DNA of 64,000 nucleotides from Sutcliffiella horikoshii (GCF_002157855.1 NZ_CP020880.1:3720001-3784000); one strand, 5' to 3'. Positions 35,019 through 44,901 are shown, counted from the first letter of the stretch. Notes: generated by a model not told the origin, from the sequence alone. A program made the numbers and translations.

Positions 35019-35897
35019 CTATCTTAAAAAATCCAACAACGAAGGCTGAATCACACGCGCACCCACACCAAGCGAAGCACGATGCACACTCTCCTGCGAG
35101 GTCAAATCCGTAATAACCTTCTCAATATCCGCATCCTCATTATCAGACAAAATGCGTGTTGCCACCACTTCCTGATAACCAATACGATTATCCACCATCT
35201 CCAACCGGTTATAACGCGCACCAAGCTCCGAACGCTCCGCCGAAACAGTATCTGCAGCATTATCAAATCGTCCCATCAAATCTTTCAACGCATCTGTATC
35301 ACTCGTCTCAAGTGCAGATTGAAGTCCATTCCAAATCTCCATCATGTCCTTATTGAATACATTTTCTGTATTAATATTGGACTGCAGCTTGATTCCACGG
35401 GATACCTCGACCTCAAACGGGGAGTTTTCGGTACTTACTGAAGTTGGATCATTCGCATCCGTAATACGCGGCTTATCAATCGCCGTGCCGTTAAAAATGT
35501 ATTTTCCCGCAACCTGCGTGTTAGCTACCTGTACAAAATCATGTTTCAACTGCTCGATCTCTTTAGCCATCGCCTGCCGATCTTCTGAGGAATACGTTTC
35601 ATTCGAACCCTGCACTACTAATTCACGCGCACGGTGCATGACACTTTGTACGTGATCCAATGCCGCTTCTGAGTTTTCCATCCATGAATAGGATTCACTC
35701 AGATTTCGTTTGTATTGTTCAAGCTCTGTCAGATTTGTACGGTAGTACATCCCCTTCATCGCTACGACCGGGTCATCGGATGGTCGGGAGATTTTTTTAC
35801 CTGTAGAGAGCTGTTCCATCAGCTTGCCCATTTTGCTGTAGCTTGTACTCAATTGACGCAGTGAGTTCTGCGTCAGCATGCTCTGTGTTACTCGCAT
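35019..35897 (-). CDS. flgL: Flagellar hook-associated protein 3
   Basis: Hook-filament junction protein, 292 residues. Flagellin-like N-terminus (MRVTQSMLTQNSLRQLSTSYSKMGKLMEQLSTGKKISRPSDDP) and C-terminus (ESVHRASLGVGARVIQPSLLDFLR). Nine bp after flgK with its own ribosome binding site, so co-transcribed. Confidence 0.96.
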   Translation of the reverse strand: MRVTQSMLTQNSLRQLSTSYSKMGKLMEQLSTGKKISRPSDDPVVAMKGMYYRTNLTELEQYKRNLSESYSWMENSEAALDHVQSVMHRARELVVQGSNETYSSEDRQAMAKEIEQLKHDFVQVANTQVAGKYIFNGTAIDKPRITDANDPTSVSTENSPFEVEVSRGIKLQSNINTENVFNKDMMEIWNGLQSALETSDTDALKDLMGRFDNAADTVSAERSELGARYNRLEMVDNRIGYQEVVATRILSDNEDADIEKVITDLTSQESVHRASLGVGARVIQPSLLDFLR

Positions 35898-35906
35898 TTC
35901 TCTAAC

Positions 35907-37769
35907 CTACCTTCCGCCTATTCCCATGCCGTTTATTATTTTATCTAAAAGTTCATCTGTTAACGTGATCATTCGTGCCGAAGCGTTATATGCGTGCTGA
36001 TACTGAATCATGCTTGTCATCTCTTCATCTAGGGAGACGCCGCTTACCGACTGACGACGTTGATCTACTGACAATCGTAAAGTTTCACTATTATGTGATA
36101 GTCTGTTTGCTTCTTGAGCATCTACAGCCAATCCGCCAATTACACTTTCATAGTAGTTTTGGAAAGTAGTAGATACACCGTTCAACTGCAGCGAGCGTGC
36201 TTTTACTTCTGCTAAAGCTACTGCGTTACTGCCATCCCCTACACGTCCACCAACCTGTCCGACTTTTGGAATGTCTATATTAATAAAGTTCCCTTTTGAA
36301 ACATCTTCAAGACGCACCTTGTCTAAATTAAAATTGACCGATGAATTTCCGCTCTCGTCCGTGAACTCTTCAGACAAGCCCTGTCCCAACTGTTCCAAAC
36401 TAGCAAAATTCCCTGATGTTTTCATTTCTTGTTTCGGCGACTGCGCCGCATCATACACCGTATAAGTAAACTGCTGAACCCCAGCTGCATCTACCGTCGA
36501 CTGAACGGATACAGAGATATTTTCGACGCCGTTATAACCAAGAAATTCCCCGGTTGTGATGATCCCTTTGTTGTAGCCGGAAGCCGCAATATTGTCCAAT
36601 GATTGAACGATATCCGCTGAAACGGTAAACAGCTTTGCAGCATCCTTTTTATTACCAGCAGTAATATCTGTATTTTTAAACTCAAAGAACTTAAACGCTG
36701 TGTGCTCTCCAGTCTCCATACTTGAAATGCTCCAGCCGGATTCATGGACCCTGTTGATCTCTTGGGCAAACTCATAGGCCACTGTATCAAGGTGGTTCAG
36801 CATATCAGGGTATAGACCCTTTTCTGTGTTGCCTTCCATGAAGCCGTAGGAATCGATCAGGCCGCGCAGTTTACCGGAAGCCTGCATGCTGCCAATTCCA
36901 AAGCTTGTATCACCAAGGCTGTATCCGTCCACCAGTTCCGTATCATTACGATAATCTAGAGACAGGCTGTTCACTTTAAGAGTTGTTGCATCAACCAGGT
37001 TGCCGATTTTGCGACCAGAGTCATCCACTAAATCAATGGTAAGTTTCCCTTCTGCAAGTGCACTTGGGCTCCCACCTGTTCCCACTTGAGTTGTCTTGAT
37101 ATTCACAAGCTGGGAAAGCTCGTCCACCAGACGGTCCCTTTCATCGTAAAGGTCATTGGCAAGATAGCCATGAGGTTCAATTTCACCAATCTGTTTGTTG
37201 ACATTGTTAATCTGCTCGCTAAGTGCGTTAACTTGCTTCAGCGTGACATCCATCTCATTTTTAATATCACCTTGAACCGAGGTCAGGGAATCAGATAAGA
37301 ATCGAAACGTTTCCGAAACCGCCAAACCACGCTGCCTCACTACAGAACGTGCACCTGCATTAGTCGGATTAACTGCTAAGTCCTGAAACGACTGCCAGAA
37401 GCGATCTAATGTCGTTGAAAGCCCCGTCTCGGATGGTTCATTCATGATTCCCTCCATCTTCTGCAAAGAATCCGCACGTGATTCCCAATAGCCAAGCTTA
37501 TTGTTTTCCCCGCGATACTGGATATCCAGGAAACTCTCTCGCACTCGCTGGATGCTGCCTGCCTCTACTCCAGTCCCAATCTGCCCTGGAATTTGCGGAC
37601 GATTTAATGATGGAGCAGGATATGGCTCTGTCTGTTCAAAGTTAACTCTTTGTCGTGTGTAACCTGGGGTATTGGCATTGGCAATGTTATGACCAACCGT
37701 CTGAAGGGCAGTTTGCTGGGTAACCAGACCACGTCTCGCAACTTCGAGACTATGAAATGTTGAACGCAT
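35907..37769 (-). CDS. flgK: Flagellar hook-associated protein 1
   Basis: Hook-filament junction protein, 620 residues, longer than in B. subtilis (507). N-terminal rod motif MRSTFHSLEVARRGLVTQQTALQTVGHNIANANTPGYTRQ and C-terminal SVSGVSLDEEMTSMIQYQHAYNASARMI are both complete; the extra length is in the exposed middle domain. ATG at 37769 follows GGAGGA; 11 bp after flgN. Confidence 0.97.
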   Translation of the reverse strand: MRSTFHSLEVARRGLVTQQTALQTVGHNIANANTPGYTRQRVNFEQTEPYPAPSLNRPQIPGQIGTGVEAGSIQRVRESFLDIQYRGENNKLGYWESRADSLQKMEGIMNEPSETGLSTTLDRFWQSFQDLAVNPTNAGARSVVRQRGLAVSETFRFLSDSLTSVQGDIKNEMDVTLKQVNALSEQINNVNKQIGEIEPHGYLANDLYDERDRLVDELSQLVNIKTTQVGTGGSPSALAEGKLTIDLVDDSGRKIGNLVDATTLKVNSLSLDYRNDTELVDGYSLGDTSFGIGSMQASGKLRGLIDSYGFMEGNTEKGLYPDMLNHLDTVAYEFAQEINRVHESGWSISSMETGEHTAFKFFEFKNTDITAGNKKDAAKLFTVSADIVQSLDNIAASGYNKGIITTGEFLGYNGVENISVSVQSTVDAAGVQQFTYTVYDAAQSPKQEMKTSGNFASLEQLGQGLSEEFTDESGNSSVNFNLDKVRLEDVSKGNFINIDIPKVGQVGGRVGDGSNAVALAEVKARSLQLNGVSTTFQNYYESVIGGLAVDAQEANRLSHNSETLRLSVDQRRQSVSGVSLDEEMTSMIQYQHAYNASARMITLTDELLDKIINGMGIGGR

Positions 37770-37780
37770 GGATGTTCCTC

Positions 37781-38245
37781 CTAAGCTCTTGAATCGAACA
37801 GCGAGCGCGCTGGGGCACTGACACTTTTTTTCGTATTCGCAGGTTTTTCGTAGTTCACAGCATTTGGCTGCGGATTTAAGGTATTCAAAGTCATCGTGAC
37901 AAATTGCAGGGACTGCTGAAGCAGGAGCTGATTAAGCTCGTTTTGTTTTTGAATATTATTGATTGTATCAGTTAGCCTTTGTTTCAAGTCATGCAAGAGA
38001 GTTTTCTCCTCAGGGGTGCCCATTTCTGCAAGCTCCGTAACCGTTTTTCCCTCTGACAGGTCCGCTCGTTGCTTCTCCAGTTGGACGATTGCTCTCGTAT
38101 ACTGCTTTTCTTCTCTAGTAATCTGTTGTAGCTCTTCAACCTTGTTCTCTTTTACAATCTCTTCTTTCCGTACGGTGAGTTCATAGAGGTATGCATGCAA
38201 GGTAAGCATTTTTTCAAGTAGGGTAATGATGGTTGGAATCGACAT
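37781..38245 (-). CDS. flgN: Flagellar export chaperone FlgN (YvyG)
   Basis: FlgN-type chaperone for FlgK and FlgL, 154 residues, largely a helical coiled coil (residues 20-125) with a loose C-terminal tail. Position between flgM and flgK as in B. subtilis. ATG at 38245 with AAGGAGAA upstream. Confidence 0.9.
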   Translation of the reverse strand: MSIPTIITLLEKMLTLHAYLYELTVRKEEIVKENKVEELQQITREEKQYTRAIVQLEKQRADLSEGKTVTELAEMGTPEEKTLLHDLKQRLTDTINNIQKQNELNQLLLQQSLQFVTMTLNTLNPQPNAVNYEKPANTKKSVSAPARSLFDSRA

Positions 38246-38270
38246 AAGTTCTCCTTATTTTGAAGCAATA

Positions 38271-38534
38271 TTATTTATTAAAATAGAAATCGATCATCTT
38301 GTTGGCTACAGCTTTTGAGTCTACTTGGTAAGTGCCGTTCTCCACAGAGACTTTTAGTTTAGCGATCTTCTCCTGACGAGCTTCAGCAAATTGGGAACGC
38401 TCTTGAAGCTCTTTTGCTTTGCTCGATATTTCTACTTGGTCGCTTTTGGCCTGGTTTGCCTTTGCAGCTTGTTGCTGTTTCATTTGATTTTTATATGGGT
38501 TAATCCCTGAAGGTCCTAAATTATTTATTTTCAT
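38271..38534 (-). CDS. flgM: Anti-sigma factor FlgM
   Basis: Inhibitor of the motility sigma factor SigD, 87 residues. Unstructured N-terminus (MKINNLGPSGINPYKNQMKQ), typical VEISSKAKELQ, then the SigD-binding helical end (KLKVSVENGTYQVDSKAVANKMIDFYF). Its own SigD promoter lies upstream, giving the known feedback loop. Confidence 0.95.
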   Translation of the reverse strand: MKINNLGPSGINPYKNQMKQQQAAKANQAKSDQVEISSKAKELQERSQFAEARQEKIAKLKVSVENGTYQVDSKAVANKMIDFYFNK

Positions 38535-38572
38535 TTGGTATCCCTTCCTTCCGAACAGTTTGTCTATTTATT

Positions 38573-38599
38573 TTATCGACACATTGGCCAGAATGTTTA
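38573..38599 (-). promoter_or_regulatory. SigD promoter of flgM-flgN-flgK-flgL
   Basis: TAAA-N15-GTCGATAA on the minus strand, two mismatches from the SigD consensus. The -35 box directly abuts the yvyF stop codon, so the flagellar part is uncoupled from the com genes upstream. Confidence 0.85.
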
Positions 38600-39013
38600 T
38601 TAAAACTTCTTATTTATAACGTGGTATGTTTTTCCTTCTTCACGTATTACACGTTCTCTTTCTTCTTCGCGTTCTAATTGAGAAAGCTGTCCGTGTATAT
38701 CCTTTTTACAGTTCTGACACAGCTTGTCCTCTCTAATAATCCTACCACAACGGTCGCACGGATAGCCTAAATTCGGAAAATGAGCGAGTTGAATCCGACC
38801 TTTTCTGATGAACTTGATAATCAGATATTCCTCAACCCCCGTGTCTTCCACCACTTGGTCCATCGTCGCCGTCCGATTTTCTCGTTGACGGATATATTTG
38901 TAAACAGTATTATACTTTGCTTCCTCTTCTTTATAGCACGTTTCACATACTTCCCGAAACGCATTTTTTATATAAATCTGACCACAGTTTGGGCAATTAT
39001 CTAGTTGAGACAT
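38600..39013 (-). CDS. yvyF: YvyF family protein with paired zinc ribbons
   Basis: Protein of 137 residues (TIGR03826 flagellar operon family). Two zinc-binding pairs at the N-terminus (CPNCG and CETCY) and two in the C-terminal half (CDRCG, CQNCK), separated by a MerR-like helix segment (TMDQVVEDTGVEEYLIIKFIRKGRI). Role unknown; conserved between comF and flgM. Confidence 0.9.
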   Translation of the reverse strand: MSQLDNCPNCGQIYIKNAFREVCETCYKEEEAKYNTVYKYIRQRENRTATMDQVVEDTGVEEYLIIKFIRKGRIQLAHFPNLGYPCDRCGRIIREDKLCQNCKKDIHGQLSQLEREEERERVIREEGKTYHVINKKF

Positions 39014-39074
39014 AACGCAACTCCCTTTCGAGCAATAAATTCTTATTCTTTATATCGTAAGAGACGGCAAAATG

Positions 39075-39788
39075 TTAACTGCGAACAAGTGTGTAGGAGT
39101 AAATATCCTTTGCACCAGCGTCTTTAAGGACCTTTGCCGCCATGCGCACGGTTGTTCCTGTTGTGTAGATGTCGTCGATTAGGAGAATGCTTTTATCCTT
39201 CACCGCCTCAGTGTCCGGCACATAGAACGTATTCTCCCGTTCCATTCTCTCTTTACGCGCCTTTTTTGATTGCTTTTCTGAGTTGGTTTTGGAGAGTAAC
39301 TCTTCTGGGGTTCTAAGTAAAAGCTCCGCCAAAAGTAGCGACTGATTAAAGCCACGTTCATATTTGCGGTCTGTGCTTAATGGTATGGGGACAAGGATGG
39401 GCCGGTCTTTAATCCATAACGATTCAAACGTATGGCGGAACGCTTTCTGGAAAACTTGAACCAGAACGGCATCCCCGCGAAACTTATATCTCGCTAACAC
39501 TTCTTTCATATGTTCATTGTAATGGTAAACGGACCGATTCTGTTGAAGCAGACCAGCTGTGGATGGATCTTCCTCCCATCTGAAACAGTCGGAACATAAA
39601 TCCTCAACGCGGTTTTCTGGTGCCACCATGGCCCACTGCCGCCCGCAAATTCTACAGAGCTCTCCCGTAATTATTTGAAAAGCACTTTCACATTTCTCAC
39701 AAATGGGGGTATGTTGTTGCAATCCTAGGAATGCGCCCCATCCAAACAAAGTTGAAACATCACCATGACAAATCAAGCAATTCTTCAT
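39075..39788 (-). CDS. comFC: Competence protein ComFC (phosphoribosyltransferase-like)
   Basis: Late competence protein of 237 residues. N-terminal zinc ribbons (CLICHG, CEKC, CRICG, CSDC) and a type I phosphoribosyltransferase domain with ILLIDDIYTTGTT (about 202-214). Needed for DNA uptake in Bacillus. Its ATG overlaps the comFA stop (ATGA), and comFB, which lies between them in B. subtilis, is absent. Confidence 0.95.
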   Translation of the reverse strand: MKNCLICHGDVSTLFGWGAFLGLQQHTPICEKCESAFQIITGELCRICGRQWAMVAPENRVEDLCSDCFRWEEDPSTAGLLQQNRSVYHYNEHMKEVLARYKFRGDAVLVQVFQKAFRHTFESLWIKDRPILVPIPLSTDRKYERGFNQSLLLAELLLRTPEELLSKTNSEKQSKKARKERMERENTFYVPDTEAVKDKSILLIDDIYTTGTTVRMAAKVLKDAGAKDIYSYTLVRS

Positions 39789-41281
39789 TGGAAAAAGCCT
39801 CCCTTCCGTGCGTTATAGTTCATCCTTATAATCTGGTCAACGGCGGCACCCATCTCATTTGTCTTGCCATAATGAAAAAAGCGAACATCCCCCCTTGGAA
39901 ATTGGCTACTGCGGCCAACCCTTCCAGCTATCTGCACAAGAGCACTTTCCGTGAAGACGTCATCCTCCGCTCCAAGTACTCCTCCTTGCACATCCGCTAC
40001 CGTCACGCCACGTTCTAGGATTGTTGTAGTCACCAGGATTTTTATGTTTCCTTTTCGGAAGTTATCGACTTTCTCCTTACGCTCCTTATCTTTTGCATGC
40101 ACACCTGCCACGAGCTCGCCGTGTTCTTTTGCAAAGATTTCAGTTACTTTTTCTAAGACATCGATATTAGGAACAAATAAAAATATGGGGCTTCCATTTT
40201 TCATATGTTTTCTGACCCATTTCGAGACATTCGCCGGAAGTTCGTCTTTTTTAATCCGTTTCTCCCATTTCCCACACCACTCTAAAGTAGGAACAGGCAG
40301 TGGGTGTTTGTGATATCTGGCTGGAATCACTACAGATTCTAGTTTTTTTGCACGGACATCTCGCTGCATTTTTTTCGATGGAGTGGCACTTAAGTAGATG
40401 AGGCTCCCATCTTCCTTTCGTGCCTGGTTCGCTGCATACTCAAGTGTTGGATCTATGTTGTAAGGAAAAGCATCGACCTCGTCTATGATGAGAGTATCAA
40501 ATGCGCGGTAATAACGAAGTAGTTGGTGGGTGGTGGCGATGGTGAGTGGGGTATTTTTTGTTCTATCCTCGCTGCCCCCATAAAGGGTGGCGACTTCGAC
40601 TTGAGGAAAAACTTTCTTTAATCTTGGCGATAGCTCTAACACTACGTCCGTTCTTGGGGTTGCTATACAAACGCGGCCACCTTTACTTAATGCCGTTTCG
40701 ATTCCTTTAAAAAGCACCTCTGTTTTCCCTGCACCGCAAACCGCCCAGGCGAGGAGGGATGTTTTGTTGTTGATTGCTTCGACGACTTTTTTTGAGGCGA
40801 GTTGCTGGCCTTTGGAGAGGGTGCCGTCCCAAGCGAGGGTGGTGTCTTGGTCAGCGGTGTCTAGTCGTGGCCCACTCCACGAGATGAGTGGGGTACACTC
40901 ACTTACCCGCCCCATCATGATGCAATGGCGGCAATAGGTGCACTTCTGGTGACAGCGGGCACAATTAAACGAAGCAAACAGGTTTTGATCTATGTTACCA
41001 CATCGGTTACAGTTGTTAGTGCCTAAATTGGTGGATTGGACTCCGAAATCGAGTTTTATATATCCATTTTGATAATGTGTTTGGAGTGTGTCGTGGCTGA
41101 ATGGAAGTTCGTCTGCTAGAAGTCTTTTGCCGGAGAGGAAGTATTGGAGATTTTGGTCAAAGGGGAATGTTGTCTGGATGGGAGGATGCGGGATGTTAGG
41201 GACAGCAGATATTCTTTGGATATCTTCTGATTTTTGGTTGGTGATTTTTAATTGGTTATTGCTTGTTTGACTGAAAAGCAT
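39785..41281 (-). CDS. comFA: Competence DNA helicase ComFA
   Basis: Cytosolic DEAD-box-type ATPase that helps pull transforming DNA in, 498 residues. Zinc-binding Cys cluster (CNRCG, CARC, CTYCRHC, about 91-123), Walker A CGAGKTE, motif II IDEVD, SATPSKK, and C-terminal helicase motifs (QIAGRVGRS). ATG at 41281 follows AAAGGAGG. First gene of the shortened comFA-comFC operon. Confidence 0.95.
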   Translation of the reverse strand: MLFSQTSNNQLKITNQKSEDIQRISAVPNIPHPPIQTTFPFDQNLQYFLSGKRLLADELPFSHDTLQTHYQNGYIKLDFGVQSTNLGTNNCNRCGNIDQNLFASFNCARCHQKCTYCRHCIMMGRVSECTPLISWSGPRLDTADQDTTLAWDGTLSKGQQLASKKVVEAINNKTSLLAWAVCGAGKTEVLFKGIETALSKGGRVCIATPRTDVVLELSPRLKKVFPQVEVATLYGGSEDRTKNTPLTIATTHQLLRYYRAFDTLIIDEVDAFPYNIDPTLEYAANQARKEDGSLIYLSATPSKKMQRDVRAKKLESVVIPARYHKHPLPVPTLEWCGKWEKRIKKDELPANVSKWVRKHMKNGSPIFLFVPNIDVLEKVTEIFAKEHGELVAGVHAKDKERKEKVDNFRKGNIKILVTTTILERGVTVADVQGGVLGAEDDVFTESALVQIAGRVGRSSQFPRGDVRFFHYGKTNEMGAAVDQIIRMNYNARKGGFFQ

Positions 41282-41332
41282 TAGTTACCTCCTTTGATTT
41301 TGAATTTCGGTAGTTGATGGGCGTTCTCTCTG

Positions 41333-41528
41333 CCCGTTTTGTTGTTATTTTTGTTTAAACGGTCACTGAGGTGCCCTCTCTAAGCCCCATCTGTTGGTTT
41401 TCTCCCTCAAACGGTAACAGAGAACCCGTCTCTACGACCGTTCTGTCGGTTTTCTTCATCAAATGGTCACAGAGACGTCTCCTCTACACCCGTTTCACTG
41501 TTACTTCACTTCAAACGGTTACTGAGAT
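41333..41528. repeat. 52-bp-period tandem repeat tract B
   Basis: Nearly four units with an exact 52-bp period: AAACGGT or AAATGGT begins at 41357, 41409, 41461 and 41513, followed by A/CAC.GAG. The units are more diverged than in tract A but share its period, and with the minus strand of tract A share GGT.AC followed 24 bases later by CCCG. It lies between comFA and the degV terminator; I see no gene in this gap. Confidence 0.75.
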
Positions 41529-41580
41529 GGAAATATACGGATAAACGCTCGTCACTTCACAATAAATCTCCCCAATAAAT

Positions 41581-41620
41581 AAAAAAAGACACCACAAGCA
41601 ACCCACTGCTCCTGATGTCT
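41581..41620 (-). terminator. Terminator after degV
   Basis: AGACATCA / TGGTGTCT stem with a long loop, then seven T on the minus strand. Confidence 0.75.
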
Positions 41621-41655
41621 CTCCAATCTCTCGATGATGTTACGTGAATATAAAG

Positions 41656-42498
41656 TTATCGCTTATACCACCCAAGCCCCAAAGCGCCTTCACCTAAATG
41701 CGTTCCAATTACCGGACCGAAATAGCTCAAGAAAAACTCCACATGAGGATACTTCTGTTCAAGCTCTCTCTTCATCTCTTCAGCTTCCGCTTCACGATTC
41801 GCGTGAATCACACACGCGCGCATTGGCACTCCCAATGAAGCATCTTCATCAAACAAATCATGTATACGCTTGACCGCTTTTTTGCGAGTACGAATCTTTT
41901 CAAACGGAACGATTTTCGTATCGACAAAATGCAACAGTGGTTTCACCTGCAAAAGGCTTCCAACAATCGCTTGGGCACTGCTTAAACGTCCACCACGTTG
42001 TAAGTGAGAAAGGTCGTCTACCATAAAGTAAGCACGGTCAGATTCTTTCATAACGTTCAATCGTTCCATTATTTGTTCAGGAGACTTTCCCTCTGCAGCC
42101 AATTCCGCCGCTTCTAATGCATAGAAGCCTTGAATCATGCAGCTGATCTCGGAATCAAATGCGTATACTTCGATCCCATCCACCATATCTCCAGCTGCAA
42201 CTGCACCTTGAAAAGTACCACTAATGCCGCTAGAAAGATGAATACTCACAACGGCATCATAGTCCTTAGCAAGTTTTTCAAAAAGGGAAACAAACTCGCC
42301 AATTGCCGGTTGGGAAGTTGAAGGGAGTTCGCGACTGTTCTTAACCTCTTCGTAAAATTGCTCTACTTTAATGTCCACTTCTTCTTGGTACGATTCATTC
42401 CCGAAGATTACATTTAGCGGGATCATATGTATGTCATGCTTTTCGCGTAATTCTGCTGAGATGTAGGCAGTACTGTCTGTAACAATCGCCGTTTTCAT
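41656..42498 (-). CDS. degV: DegV family fatty-acid-binding protein
   Basis: DegV/FakB-type protein of 280 residues. These bind fatty acids and in several Firmicutes present them to the FakA kinase. Motifs MKTAIVTDSTAYIS at the start, TSQPAIGEF, and SSGISGTFQGA are those of the family. Preceded by a clear SigA promoter. B. subtilis degV (yviA) occupies the same position after degU. Confidence 0.93.
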   Translation of the reverse strand: MKTAIVTDSTAYISAELREKHDIHMIPLNVIFGNESYQEEVDIKVEQFYEEVKNSRELPSTSQPAIGEFVSLFEKLAKDYDAVVSIHLSSGISGTFQGAVAAGDMVDGIEVYAFDSEISCMIQGFYALEAAELAAEGKSPEQIMERLNVMKESDRAYFMVDDLSHLQRGGRLSSAQAIVGSLLQVKPLLHFVDTKIVPFEKIRTRKKAVKRIHDLFDEDASLGVPMRACVIHANREAEAEEMKRELEQKYPHVEFFLSYFGPVIGTHLGEGALGLGWYKR

Positions 42499-42537
42499 AT
42501 TGTAGACCTTCCTTATACTAAAGTATTTCTGTTATCT

Positions 42538-42566
42538 ATTATAGATTGTACATGAAACGACAATAA
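42538..42566 (-). promoter_or_regulatory. SigA promoter of degV
   Basis: TTATTG-N17-TATAAT on the minus strand, 40 bp before the degV ATG. Confidence 0.7.
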
Positions 42567-42604
42567 GTTTCATCTATTGTTTGATTTTTATAAGGGGAGG
42601 TGAT

Positions 42605-42656
42605 ATATCAACCACTTTTTTACTTTTATCAACCAACTGGGTCTATATATCGACCA
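42605..42656. repeat. Three 21-bp-phased motifs upstream of the degV promoter
   Basis: WTATCRACCA occurs at 42605-42614, 42626-42635 and 42647-42656, exactly 21 bp apart (two helical turns). On the minus strand they read TGGTYGATAW, beginning about 40 bp upstream of the degV -35 box, where an activator would bind. The binding protein is unknown. Confidence 0.55.
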
Positions 42657-42718
42657 TTCGACACCAACAGACAATTCCCGCCGACCTTTCTCCGCTTCCG
42701 CTCCCCCTCCAACCCCAC

Positions 42719-42749
42719 AAAAAAACCCTGGAGAACTAAATCCCCAAGG
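42719..42749 (-). terminator. Terminator after degU
   Basis: CCTTGGGGA / TCTCCAGGG stem and seven T on the minus strand, directly following the degU stop. Confidence 0.8.
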
Positions 42750-43469
42750 CTACCTAACCTCTACCCAGCCATTCTTGATTGCAACAACAACAGCTTGTGT
42801 ACGGTCATTTACATTCATTTTTTGAAGGATGTTACTTACATGGTTTTTAACCGTCTTTTCGCTGATGAACAACGCTTCCCCGATTGCCTTGTTGCTCTTT
42901 CCGTCAGCCAACAACTGAAGCACTTCGCACTCACGGCGAGTCAACAAGTGAAGCGGGCGGCGAATTTCAATTTGTTGGTAAGTAGTAACTGCAGTACTAC
43001 CTCCACTGCCTCCACGTGAACCGCTTCGCACACCATTTTCCGTTAAGCGACGGTATTCTCTTACAAGATTATGCGTAACTTTTGGGTGAAGATATGACCC
43101 ACCATCCGCAACCACCTTGACTGCATCCACTAATGCATCAGCATCCATTTCTTTTAATAGATAACCTCGTGCACCTGTTTGAAGAGCATGTGTAACGTAA
43201 TTCTCGTCATCATGAATGGATAGTACGATGACCTTTGCTTCCGCATTAGCTTCCACTAAACGCCTTGTCGCCTCCACACCGTTTACTTTCGGCATATTGA
43301 TGTCCATGATGAAGACGTCTGGATCATGCTTTTCCATTAGGTCAAGCGCTTCTTCTCCATCGTCACCTTCTGCCACAACGTGAAAGTTAGTTTCAAAATC
43401 CAGAATGCGTTTAACTCCTTCACGGAAAAGCTGATGATCATCAATAATCACGATTTTTGTCGTATCCAT
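42750..43469 (-). CDS. degU: Two-component response regulator DegU
   Basis: NarL/FixJ-type regulator of exoenzymes, competence and motility, 239 residues versus 229 in B. subtilis. Receiver domain 1-120 with the phosphorylated Asp in [13 protein letters not shown], and a LuxR-type helix-turn-helix (about 172-236, [35 protein letters not shown]). The linker carries an unusual Gly/Ser-rich insert ([11 protein letters not shown]). ATG 43469 ([12 protein letters not shown]) fits GGGAGG nine bases upstream; an ATG nine bases earlier is too close to it. Confidence 0.96.
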   Translation of the reverse strand: MDTTKIVIIDDHQLFREGVKRILDFETNFHVVAEGDDGEEALDLMEKHDPDVFIMDINMPKVNGVEATRRLVEANAEAKVIVLSIHDDENYVTHALQTGARGYLLKEMDADALVDAVKVVADGGSYLHPKVTHNLVREYRRLTENGVRSGSRGGSGGSTAVTTYQQIEIRRPLHLLTRRECEVLQLLADGKSNKAIGEALFISEKTVKNHVSNILQKMNVNDRTQAVVVAIKNGWVEVR

Positions 43470-43494
43470 TCCTCTCATCCTCCCAAATACATCT

Positions 43495-44637
43495 TTAGCC
43501 TAACGGAATTTTGATGAAAACGGTGGTGCCTTTTCCAGACGAGGATTGGATGTCCATTTCTCCGCTGATCAGTTCCACTCTTTCTCTCATTCCTATTAGT
43601 CCAAACGACTTTTCTTTTTTTTCTGTCGTATCAAATCCTACTCCGTCATCTTTTACGATGACAATGATATGAGTAGGTTTCACTTCCAATTTTACATAAA
43701 TGGAGCTTGCCTCAGCATGCTTTATGGCATTTGTCAGCGACTCCTGGACAAGCCGGAACACTGCTACCTCAAGGTTCGAGGAAATACGGTGTTCCACTCC
43801 GAGGTTCATAAATTCAATCTGCGGATATCCATTATGATAATCCTCGATAGTCGAAATATATTTCTTTAAAGTAGGCACCAACCCAAGATCGTCGAGTGCC
43901 ATTGGTCGAAGGTCGTAAATAATCCTTCGCACTTCATATAGAGCGGAGCGCACCATTACTTTCAGGGAGCGGATCTCTGAAAGAGCTTCCCCAGGGCCCC
44001 GCTCCCGGAAAGTCCGGTCAATCAAGTCGGAGCGCATCATCACATTGGCCAGCATTTGCGCCGGTCCATCATGAATCTCCCGAGAAAGTCGCCTGCGTTC
44101 CTCCTCTTGCGCTTCCATGATTTTAAAGCCAAAATCACGCTTCTCTGAGGCATCGGCAATCATCTGGCCGACCTGTTGAAGATCTCCTGTGACATAGTTT
44201 AAAATCACCGAAACTTGACTAACAAGGCGATCCGCTTTCGTGATGGTTTCTTCAAGATTCAACAATCTGCGCTCTATCTCGTTTCTTCTGTTGCGAAGTT
44301 GGGCCTCTTTTTGCGAAATCGTATGAAGTTCCAACTGCAACTCATGTGCATGATCATATGCTTGTCTAATTTGATCTTCTGTATAATTTTTAAACTGCCT
44401 GCTCACTTCTGAAAGACGGTTTCTTGCATGCCGGACTTGAACTTCCAGCTTGTCCTGTTTTTGGATTAGCTGCGCCACTTCCAGCTTGACCGCGTTCAAT
44501 TCTTTCCCAAGGTTCTCGAATTCTTTTCGGGAGCTTTCCCCGATTTCGAAAATCTCGTCCTTACTCACTTCAACGGTTTTCACCATCTGTTCAATAATCA
44601 TGTCTAATTGTTTAGAGTTTATAACTTTCCGAGACAT
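43495..44637 (-). CDS. degS: Two-component sensor kinase DegS
   Basis: Cytosolic histidine kinase partner of DegU, 380 residues. Long coiled-coil sensor region (1-165), HisKA_3 dimerisation domain with the phospho-His in [18 protein letters not shown], and a HATPase_c domain (about 285-380). No membrane segments, as in B. subtilis. ATG 44637 ([18 protein letters not shown]) is seven bases after GGAGG; the frame extends to 44700 without a better start. Confidence 0.96.
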   Translation of the reverse strand: MSRKVINSKQLDMIIEQMVKTVEVSKDEIFEIGESSRKEFENLGKELNAVKLEVAQLIQKQDKLEVQVRHARNRLSEVSRQFKNYTEDQIRQAYDHAHELQLELHTISQKEAQLRNRRNEIERRLLNLEETITKADRLVSQVSVILNYVTGDLQQVGQMIADASEKRDFGFKIMEAQEEERRRLSREIHDGPAQMLANVMMRSDLIDRTFRERGPGEALSEIRSLKVMVRSALYEVRRIIYDLRPMALDDLGLVPTLKKYISTIEDYHNGYPQIEFMNLGVEHRISSNLEVAVFRLVQESLTNAIKHAEASSIYVKLEVKPTHIIVIVKDDGVGFDTTEKKEKSFGLIGMRERVELISGEMDIQSSSGKGTTVFIKIPLG

Positions 44638-44901
44638 AGGACATCCTCCAAAAGACCCTGTATTCTTAAAAGAATATCGTGAATACTTCTTTATTGTCAT
44701 AGTACATTATACCCAAACGGAAGAAAGACACTATATGCTATATCATTCCAAATCTTCCAATCCTTTGTGGGGGTACCTGTCGAAAATTGTCCACACCTTA
44801 TTATATCGGACCGAAGTTTTACTTGTATAACATTATTATTACAATCGGATTAAAGTTTGTCGAATCTTGCCAACCTAAGGAGTTAAGCACTATATTTTAT
44901 T

